Assembly (NCBI GenBank): GCA_961205875.1 | Contig: OY540819.1 | Span: 8,124,501-8,188,500 of the forward strand | Length of the DNA stretch: 64,000 bases | From: Sialis fuliginosa | Lineage: Eukaryota; Arthropoda; Insecta; Megaloptera; Sialidae | Direction of reading: 5' to 3' | Shown: one piece after another, positions 56,278-64,000 of the stretch | How the letters are laid out: the number at the start of each line of letters is the position of its first letter | Numbering within the stretch: position 1 is the first letter of the stretch | Notes under the pieces: model-generated | What the model was told of the DNA's origin: nothing | What the model saw: the letters and a program-made list of their open reading frames with translations, nothing else | Database searches by the model: none | Position numbers and translations under genes: made by a program

Positions 56278-57659
56278 TTATTCACTTTTTTTCAATATCA
56301 AATTATCATACAAAATTCTAATCTCTATTAAAAGTTTTTCAATGTTAGTTCCCACTTTTGCTGAAATAGGAATAATAGGTAAATCACAGTTTTCTTTAAA
56401 TTTTTCTAAATTATTTTCGGCTTCTTTAAGATCTAGTTTATTAGCGACAACAATTTGAGGTCTTTCAATCAAATCCTTGCTAAACATTTCTAATTCAGTC
56501 TGTAGTGTTTTTAAATATCTCCATGGATTCTCTACTGACATATCAATTACATAGAGTAAAGCCGAACAACGTTCTGCATGTTTTAAAAACTGAATTCCTA
56601 ATCCTTTGTTTTTATGACTATCTTGAATTAATCCAGGCAAATCAGCAACTGTAATATGAGAATAACGTATTTTATTTTGTAAATATCAGTATAAATATTA
56701 TATATTACCTGCGATTTGTTCATAATCATCATATTGTACCATTCCTAAATGTGGTTTAAGTGTTGTAAATGGATATGGGGCTACTTTTGGTCTTGCTCTG
56801 GATATAGCTCGTAACAATGTACTTTTCCCGGCATTTGGGAATCCTATCTATAAATGATAAAAGCACATAATTACTGTCAAAATTAATCATATTAATTAAA
56901 GATTAAAATTAAATTATGCTTATATATTATAGTTGAACTATAATAATTTAAATTTAATATTCATTTATTTTAAATAAAATATACTTACTAAACCAACATG
57001 CGCTATACTACGTATTTCAAGAACATACTCTTGCTGTTCGCCTTTTGCACCGTATTCACTTATCTGAGGAGCCTGTTCAGTATCAGTTGTGAAAAAATGG
57101 TTTCCTTTACCTCCTGCACCTCCACGTGCAGCAACAAACATAACACCATGCTTTTCTAAGTCACCCACAACTTTACCTTCTTTGTTTCTTATAATCGTAC
57201 CCAGAGGAACTTTGATTACAGTGTGACTAGCATTTTTACCATGACAGTCTTTGTTATGGCCATTTTCACCATTATCGGCTCGTAACACTGTTATAACATG
57301 ATCTAGGTCTTTTATATCGGAGTTTGCTTCAAATACTACATGACCTCCATTCCCACCGTCTCCGCCATCTGGTCCTGCTGCATCATTTGCCCAGAGTTGG
57401 AGAAATGATATACAACCATCACCACCTTTCCCTCCAACTGTTCTGACTTTTCGGTAATCAACGAATTGCTGAACCTAAATTTTTTTATTGAGAACAATAC
57501 AGAGGTATTTGTTAATATATTAATACTTACGGTATTATTTAATGATTTAGGTTTTTTAATTTTCAATGGTTTTGCAACATTAACAACAGCTTTATTAAAT
57601 TGCCTTATACAAGAAGTACAAGATATTTGAGGTTTCAAAAATGAAATGATTTTCAACAT
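56278..57659 (-). CDS. MTG2: Mitochondrial ribosome-associated GTPase 2 (Obg family)
   Basis: There are four exons: 57531-57659, 56989-57474, 56709-56847 and 56278-56648. All are in phase and the total is 374 aa. Exon 1 (43 residues) is basic and Ser/Lys-rich with no acidic residue, which suits a mitochondrial presequence. Exon 2 is the glycine-rich Obg fold ([29 protein letters not shown]). The G domain follows: G1 GFPNAGKST (from residue 207), the G2 region YPFTTL, G3 DLPG, G4 NKLD and G5 SAK. Proteins of this type assist large-subunit assembly of the mitochondrial ribosome on the inner membrane. The stop codon overlaps an AATAAA hexamer (minus strand, 56277-56282), so the 3' UTR may be very short. 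Confidence 0.95.
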
Positions 57660-58870
57660 ATTTGTGCATAGACGCTTTTCATATATATATCGTATTAAAA
57701 ATTAATATATTTTCATATTTGTTGAGGTTAATTCGCACGATTTTTTGACAACTCCAATGACAGATGATAATTGTGAAGATAGATGCAATGATTAAGTATA
57801 ATAGCCAACATATAAATCAAAAAGTTCATGTTCTATAAAAAAAACGACGGACGTCATACATCGTTATTTTTAATTGTTGAAAATACAATAGACTACAAAT
57901 TATATATTGATAATTATTTATTCGTTTTTTTGTGCTAATTCTCAATATAATTTCTCCGAAAATGAAAAAATAATCTGTATGTGTAAATAAACCAGATCCT
58001 AGTCAGAAATGTTTCTCGGGAGTGGAAAGGTGCAAATCATCAACAATCAACATCATACGAAGACTGGAAAGCAAAACCTCATTTTTGAATTTGCACGAAG
58101 CAAATACAGAAATACTTTATTAAAATTTACAATGTTCTTTTCTAGCGTGTTAGGTGTTAATTTAGTATGACGTGAGTATGACTCCTTCTGACTCGACTTT
58201 TCTGTATTCTGTAACTGCTTATCACGTAGATGTGTATTTAGTTTAAAATTCCTAACACGAACTCATTTGCAAAATATCTATTCTCAGTAGCGCGTTATCC
58301 AGTAATTATTTAATGCAACTATACCTAGTAATTCGGTAATAACCTTTTTTTTCGTTATTACCCCACTTTATTAATTTTCGTTTGTTACAAATAATACTTT
58401 TTTGTTTCCCAATTTTTATGCTCCTGCGGGGCCCCGGTGGTAGTTACGGCCCTGACGACGTTATACTATTAAGCTTCCCCTTTTAAATGAGTTAATTTGG
58501 AGATGAAAGTCAAAAAAACTTAAATTATACAACCATTTTTAATTAATTATAAAACACCTGTTCGTTTCAGATAGGTGTGTAGAATTAATATTAATAATAT
58601 GCCGACCTTCAACTCTTTGACCATCACTTTGTCCGCATCCACTTCCGAAAGCTTTAATTACACAATAAGTACTTAGTACCTGTGTAGATACATCGTACTA
58701 TTAATTAATGCATTACATTGTTCAATTAATCAAGAGTTATTTTTTGTTTTTGTTGAAATTTTAATGCTTCATATCAGAGTCGAACAATTTTATTCGATTA
58801 ATTTTATTTTTTTGTAGTAGGTATAAACATTTCATGATATTTTCCACTCCAAACTGAATAACTTTTGTTA
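57660..58870. other. Upstream region of MTG2; AT-rich, no gene seen
   Basis: It presumably starts with the MTG2 promoter. Around 58420-58460 there is a GC-rich phrase (GCGGGGCCCCGGTGGTAG then TTACGGCCCTG) that looks like debris of an insect repeat. Nothing else is supportable. Confidence 0.45.
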
Positions 58871-59357
58871 AAACAAACACTTTTCGTTCCGTGTCTGTCT
58901 GTCCCCTGATTCCTTGTCACATGCATAACTCATAAACCACTCAACCGATGTTAATGAAACTTGGTAAGATGGTTAGGTCTGGCTTAATGCCGGTCCTATT
59001 TCAAAATCGTGTACAAGGGGAAGGGGAAATATCCCAAAATATTTATTTTTTCAAGATATCTCAAGAACAACACTTGTTACGTGAAAATTTTATTTTATTA
59101 TTATTATTATTTCCTTTAATATAGGTTTACAACGTTTGTTGTAAAATATTCCCTTATAAAGATTTAACTCAATTTGCTTTAAAAAATCTTGTTTTGTTTT
59201 TTTAAACGGGTTTTTTTAAGTAAAATTGCATAAAATTAAATGGTTAATAAGTTTATCTTAACATTTTAACGTTTTTTATTTAAATTGTTCAATAATTAAC
59301 TACTTTTTTGTGAATTTAGCACGAGGAAGTACAGTGCATTTACTTAGCGGATGTTTT
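58871..59357 (+). repeat. Interspersed repeat family R, third copy
   Basis: Same orientation as the copy at 14975 and about 42-44 kb from the other two. It has the outer phrase ACACTTTTCGTTCCGTGTCT, then CCGATGTTAATGAAACTTGG, TTTTTTCAAGATATCTCAAG, TTGTTGTAAAATATTCCCTT and the shared end GCACGAGGAAGTACAGTGCA up to GCGGATG. An internal portion is deleted relative to the other copies (near 59210). Confidence 0.8.
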
Positions 59358-60233
59358 TAATTTTTTAAGGATCTCTCAACAAAGAGACCCCAAATTATTT
59401 GCCTAGTGGTAAAAACGGCCCTGTTCATATGTACTTACATTAGCAAAATTAAATTATTACAATTAATTAAGTGCATTATTTATTTTATGACTTAAGTCGA
59501 GATTTCAACATTTTTAACTCTGACAACAGTCAACAACAATTTGCAATTAATGACAAATATGGAAATGCCACAAAGAATATTTTCTTGACTTTTTGTTATG
59601 TGTCTGTCATCTAACAAGTCCATGATGATCACATCCATATGAATACACATATGACACACACCCATATGCGTCATTTATGTTTATAGGTATGGTGTATGTA
59701 TGTAGATAGTAACTTCACAAAACGTTGCGAAAATCAATGTTTTTACAAGCTGACTTATCTATGTATTAGACGTTAAGGTACTTTACCTTAAATGACTATT
59801 GTAGCGAAATTACTGAAATTTTGGCTGTATAATGTCTTATTTATTAGAATATAAAATAAACCTTTTTTTTTATTTTTGTATCCTCATATCACTTTTTACT
59901 GAAAATGATATTGTCACGCATTTTACCAATTAAATTTTATTTAAATTTTACTGCCTTCGGTGATTGGCGCCTGCATGAAAATCACGCATCGTACCCGCCT
60001 TCTGCCGGCCCTGCCTACGCGAATTACTTCTTAATTTTTAATAGTTTTGTGTTTCGAACAACAAATTCTCCAATTTCGTTATGCGAATTTGATTTTTTTT
60101 CATGAAAAACAGCTTTAAAATTGCAGTATAATGTATTTTTCCAAAAATTTACCCCACCCTCCACCATCCCGGACGCGTCTTGAAGGGTACGCCGCGCGCC
60201 GGTAACACTTAACTCTCAAAAGGGGTACATAGT
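59358..60233. other. AT-rich spacer with GC-rich repeat debris
   Basis: No gene is supported. The stretch 59950-60215 is GC-richer (GCCTTCTGCCGGCCCTGCC, GTACGCCGCGCGCCGG) and resembles fragments seen in other spacers of this window. The frames at 59492-59674 (-) and 59905-60105 (+) lack recognisable features. Confidence 0.4.
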
Positions 60234-60270
60234 GGGAGCGTTCACGTCTGACCAAAAAACGGAACAACGA

Positions 60271-60558
60271 GCTTTGATTGGTTGATTCTAGGAATTTCTG
60301 GTAGAATGTACCAGAAATTAAAAGAATGTCATTTTTTAAGCGTGTAAGGAAGTGAAAAAGAAGTAAGTAGAAAGAGATAGAAACTAGTGTTCTGGCAGAA
60401 CGCTCAACATGAAGTGAACATAAAAGTTCTTTGGTTAGTCACTAGTTTCTGTCTTTCTAGTTACTTCTTTCTCACTCCCTTACACGCTTAAAAAAATGAC
60501 ATTCTTTTAATTTCTGGTACATTCCACCAGAAATTCCTTGAATCAACCAATCAAAGCA
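60271..60558. repeat. Palindrome with 118-bp arms and a 52-bp loop
   Basis: The arm from 60271 to ACTAGT at 60388 is mirrored by the arm from ACTAGT at 60441 to 60558, with a few mismatches. Each arm contains a smaller perfect hairpin (AATTTCTGGTA, mate TACCAGAAATT). It lies just inside the left end of the 60234-61601 element. Confidence 0.85.
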
Positions 60559-60640
60559 CGTTGCAGTGCCAGCCTTAGCAAATCTGGCGCCCTCTCTCCC
60601 TCTAAAAAAATGTTAAAAAATCACCGAAAATGTCAATTTA

Positions 60641-61170
60641 AATTGATAAATTAACAAGTAAGTTGAATAATTCATATCTCAGTTTGACACGATCCTACAG
60701 ACTCAAACTTTTTTTTTTAAATATAGCTTACATCATTAATTTTAAGACTATCAAATGCCCTAAGACCGTCGAGACCTCCTTCTCCTATTATGAACAAATT
60801 AAAATTGATAAATTAACAAATAAGTTGAATAATTCATATCTCAGCTTGACGCGATCCTACAGACTCAAAATTTTGTTTTAAATATAGCTTACATCATTAA
60901 CTTTAAGACTATCAAATGCCCTAAGACCGTCGAAACCTCCTTCTCCTATTATGAACAAATTAAAATTGATAAATTAACAAATAAGTTGAATAATTCATAT
61001 CTCAGCTTGGCACGATCCTACAGACTCAAACTTTTTTTTAAAATATAGCTTACATCATTAACTTTAAGCCTATCAAATGTCCCTAAGACCGTCGAGACCT
61101 CCTTCCCCTATTATGAACAAATTAAAATTGATAAATCAACAAATAAGTTGATTAGTTAGTATCTCAGCTA
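60641..61170. repeat. 162-bp tandem repeat, three units plus a partial fourth
   Basis: AATTGATAAATTAACAA recurs at 60641, 60803 and 60964, and as AATTGATAAATCAACAA at 61126, a spacing of 161-162 bases. Other unit landmarks are CGATCCTACAGACTCAAA, CTTACATCATTAA and CCCTAAGACCGTCGA. The apparent 72-codon frame 60663-60881, which repeats its own peptide, is an artefact of the array. Confidence 0.9.
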
Positions 61171-61328
61171 ATACCTTATTAAAGGTTTTCTGGGTTACTG
61201 AATAAGTATTTGTTACTTAGCAGCTATCAAATAATCGATTTTTTTTACAAATTAACATTGGATCTTGGCTTCTGGGTGTAAACCGCGTCGGTTTGGTCGT
61301 GTTATTGGCCAACGTTTCGTCACACGTT

Positions 61329-61359
61329 GCAGTGGACATCTTCTGAAGATGTCCACTGC
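61329..61359. repeat. Perfect 31-bp hairpin (15-bp arms, 1-base loop)
   Basis: GCAGTGGACATCTTC and GAAGATGTCCACTGC flank a single T. It is preceded by GGCCAACGTTTCGTCACACG. The pair of a GAAGATG phrase and a GGCCAACGTTTCG phrase is common in animal interspersed repeats, so this may be a fragment of another element nested here. Confidence 0.8.
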
Positions 61360-61601
61360 GTAAGCCTCAAGATAAATTAACATTATTTATATTTAGCTAT
61401 ATTTTTTGCTAAATCGACAAAAAATTTAAAGATAAAAAAAAAGTTTACTCAAAAATTACAGCCTGTACACTGATTTGAACCAAATGACTTATGCTTCATT
61501 GTGCGCCGCCCCACCTGGCCTGGCGCCCCGAGCGGTCGCCCCCCCACCTAAAGCCGATACTGGCTCGTTGTTCCGTTTTTTAGTCAGACGTGAACGCTCC
61601 C

Positions 61602-62054
61602 AGTGATTCTAACTTTTGTAAACACTGGACTAGTCTGTACGACGACACACACACACACACACCCATGTGCGTCTTTTGTCTACAAACAATACATGTGTGT
61701 GCGTGTGTGTGTCCGTTAAATTTCCTATTTCCCCACATTGTTCCGCATCCACACACGCGGCTCGTGAATGCCGATGACCTAACAGGCTTACGTGATCGAC
61801 TCCGGTGACGTCAAGTGCCGCCTTCATTAATCTAATATCATTTCAATAACTATTTACCTATAACGATCGAAACGTGCATGTCGTCCCCGAAACTTAATGT
61901 AGTATTAGGTACATACAGTGACAAATCTCAGAATGCAAACAATTGGGGCAAGGGCGACTAAATTGGATGACATTGAACTGTTTTTAAGTTGTTTACTCGG
62001 ATGTAGAATATAATATAATAACGTAATCTAGTATTTGAATGATTTTTTAAATGT
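61602..62054. other. Spacer with opposed AC and GT microsatellites
   Basis: An AC run at about 61644-61662 and a GT run at 61694-61712 face each other across 30 bases and could pair as a hairpin. A GC-richer patch at 61745-61825 (ACACGCGGCTCGTGAATGCC) holds no clear gene. The antisense frames 61590-61808 and 61630-61827 are products of the microsatellites. Confidence 0.5.
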
Positions 62055-62690
62055 ATCAATAAGGTACTAGTTAGCACCAGTCTTGGAGATGACCCCAGTA
62101 ATGGTTATTTTTAAATTAAATGTACTGAATTAGAAATATTTGTTGATATTTGATTACTTACTACCAATTCTGAATATTAATCTACATAAAATATACATTT
62201 AACTGTCTTACAGCGTGATTTGATGACAATCGACCAATAGGTGTCAAAATGGTGGACATTTAAACTAATTAATTAGTGTAGCTTATTTATTAATTATTAT
62301 ATTATCATAGAAACTGCTTTACATTGTTTCAAATTTGACGATTCTTTCTTTTATATCTTTTGTGTTGTAGTACTTAATCATTTTGTAAAGTGTTCATCAC
62401 TACGTGCTCATTACTGGTTTTACTTTATCCATTAAATTAAAAACATAAAGAAAATAAGGCTTTAAGTAATGTAAAAAACAAAACTATATCTGCAGACTTT
62501 GGTAATTAATTTGATTAAATAAAGAGTTACTTGTTTTATTAGTAACATGAGTTCATGAGAATTTAAAAAAAGCCTGTAAATCACAAAAACAGTAAACATT
62601 GCTCTTATAGCGGTCATAACTGGTGCCAGTATCATATTTACTAATATATAAAACTGTTGGTTATATGCAATGAAAATAATTTGGGGTTCA
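62055..62690 (-). repeat. Interspersed repeat, copy B (inverted partner of 1720-2262)
   Basis: Reverse complement of copy A. It includes ATTACTGGTTTTACTTTATC, TAGTAACATGAGTTCATGAG, the TTTAACTGTCTTACAGCGTG block and GGAGATGACCCCAGTAAT. It is slightly longer than copy A owing to an AT-rich insertion around 62460-62520. No protein-coding potential is retained. Confidence 0.7.
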
Positions 62691-64000
62691 AAATTCAAAT
62701 TTATATAGTAGTAACACTTGTAATATTGACGTTACTAAACCGACAATTAATTTTAATTTTGATTAATTAGGTGAGGCACGTATTAAGAAACATTTACAAA
62801 TAATATTTTCTAATAAAAATGTATTTAAGAACGGAAATAATAATCAATGGTAGTTAGTTTTAAAATGCAGCCAGTCGCGCCACTTTTGAAATACCGCGGA
62901 GGAACTTCTAGTTGTAGAATACAAATATTCGTATAAATGTTGATAACTGTATATTTTAGTAAATAAATAGTAAAGTACTCTACATTTTGAATTTTGATAA
63001 GTTTTACATAAAGCGATATACTATTTTTTTTATAAAAAAAAACATTCATGTTTTTAAGAACAGCTTAACACACTTTTTTATGTTAATATATATGAATAAT
63101 TACAACAAGAAAAATTTAACAATATATCTGATTCGAAATGAAAACGAGACAAAACAACTTTATTTAATATAATTATAAGCTAAACATTGCTAAATTTTGG
63201 TTGAGGTGCGGAGTCATCTGAACTTATACTATTTATACTGAAAATACTATAAATCTTTACGATACTCACCTGGTAAGATCTATAAAAAATATTAATCACC
63301 TGCAATTTTTAGTTTATTACGTTTTCAAGTACAGCTGACATAGAACAGTCATTAAAAATAAGTATATATTAGTTAAACCTTATAAAACAACACACAATAA
63401 TAAATATAACATAACATGTAGATGTATATTTAGTATTTGTAAGGGCTAAGGGAGACTATTAGTATTAGATATAGCCATGGCCTACTAGATCCACCCTCTA
63501 ATACACGTCCTTGGTTTAAATATCACATTCAAAGGGGTCAAGGAGGTAATGTTACCCCATCCCTTTGTAGATAACCAAATAATACATTTAATATTAAAAA
63601 GCTGCCATGGCGCTATGAGACTTTCTTATACGCAGTATAAAGTGTACAGAATACCTGTGTTTAATTATATAAAATAAATATTTCTTGCTAAAAGATAGGA
63701 AAAATAAATAAAATATAGAAAATAACGTTTTATCTCAAACATTTTTTCTATTATGATCTAATTGAAATATAATTTAAAAAATCGAGTATTAATGGGGATA
63801 AATAAAAACAAAATAACTTTTATCTAAATAAATAATCGAAAAATTCAAAAATTGACAAGAGTAAACATTTGTTTTCGATTGTAAGATTGTTTTAAAAAAT
63901 TGGAGGATTTCTTCTCAGTTACATATTGATCTTAAATACAAAAATTTCCCCTTCACAGATTGATCGACAGATATACATACATCTGAATAATACTTTCTTA
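62691..64000. other. AT-rich end of window, nothing recognised
   Basis: No long frame, no shared repeat and no RNA gene that I can recognise. A possible partial exon cannot be excluded because the window stops here. Confidence 0.4.

Larger units (their letters stand above)
60234..61601. mobile_element. 1.4-kb TIR element with an internal palindrome and a 162-bp tandem array
   Basis: The left end GGGAGCGTTCACGTCTGACC (then AAAAAACGGAACAACGAGC) matches the reverse complement of the right end (GCTCGTTGTTCCGTTTTTTA, then GTCAGACGTGAACGCTCCC ending 61601) over about 40 bp. AGT flanks both ends (60231-60233 and 61602-61604), a possible 3-bp target duplication. Inside are, in order, a 118-bp-arm palindrome, a three-and-a-bit-unit 162-bp tandem array, and a perfect 31-bp hairpin near the right end. 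No transposase frame. Confidence 0.8.

Noticed and set aside
60663-60881. 72-codon frame whose peptide repeats NNSYLSLTRSYRLK
   Set aside because: The repetition is the 162-bp tandem unit read twice. The frame breaks in the next unit.

Overview
This is a low-GC animal nuclear window, almost certainly from an insect. Genes are split by spliceosomal GT-AG introns, several only 60-80 bases long. There is a zinc-finger gene with an arthropod-type ZAD domain, a secreted protein with many chitin-binding domains, and dense families of small inverted-repeat transposons. AT richness and short introns would fit an aphid-like hemipteran, but nothing here fixes the order.

Layout. At 118-855 (-) lies the first exon of an unrecognised protein. 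From 0.9 to 18 kb the DNA is mostly repeats and AT-rich spacer, with two C2H2 zinc-finger genes: a ZAD-type gene at 8.0-9.9 kb (-) and a 13-finger gene at 13.2-14.6 kb (+). From 18.3 to 30.0 kb there is one secreted 11-domain chitin-binding (peritrophin-like) gene. Its signal peptide sits on a tiny exon 9.4 kb upstream of the rest. The intron between them holds a nested foldback element with an internal 178-bp satellite.

From 33.3 to 57.7 kb is a compact block of conserved housekeeping genes, mostly in head-to-head or tail-to-tail pairs: WDFY2 (-), a PKA catalytic-subunit paralogue (+), SS18 (-), BBLN/UPF0184 (+), KIFAP3/KAP3 (+), WDR82 (-), cytosolic alanyl-tRNA synthetase (+) and mitochondrial GTPase MTG2 (-). 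I rebuilt the exons of all of these. Every junction keeps the reading frame, and the total lengths match the families (for example KAP3 792 aa, AlaRS 966 aa). From 57.7 to 64 kb the DNA is again repeats and spacer.

The genes do not form a pathway. They cover endosomal membrane binding (WDFY2), cAMP signalling (PKA), chromatin (SS18 in SWI/SNF, WDR82 in Set1/COMPASS), kinesin-2 transport (KAP3), translation (AlaRS) and mitoribosome assembly (MTG2). The most unusual material is structural: (1) the nested palindrome and satellite element inside the chitin-binding gene's first intron; (2) a 328-bp MITE whose exact insertion point and 5-bp target duplication can be read from an unoccupied paralogous copy 37 kb away; (3) three short, stop-free, multiple-of-three phase-1 introns in KAP3; (4) a second element, at 60.2-61.6 kb, with the same build of terminal repeats, palindrome and tandem array.
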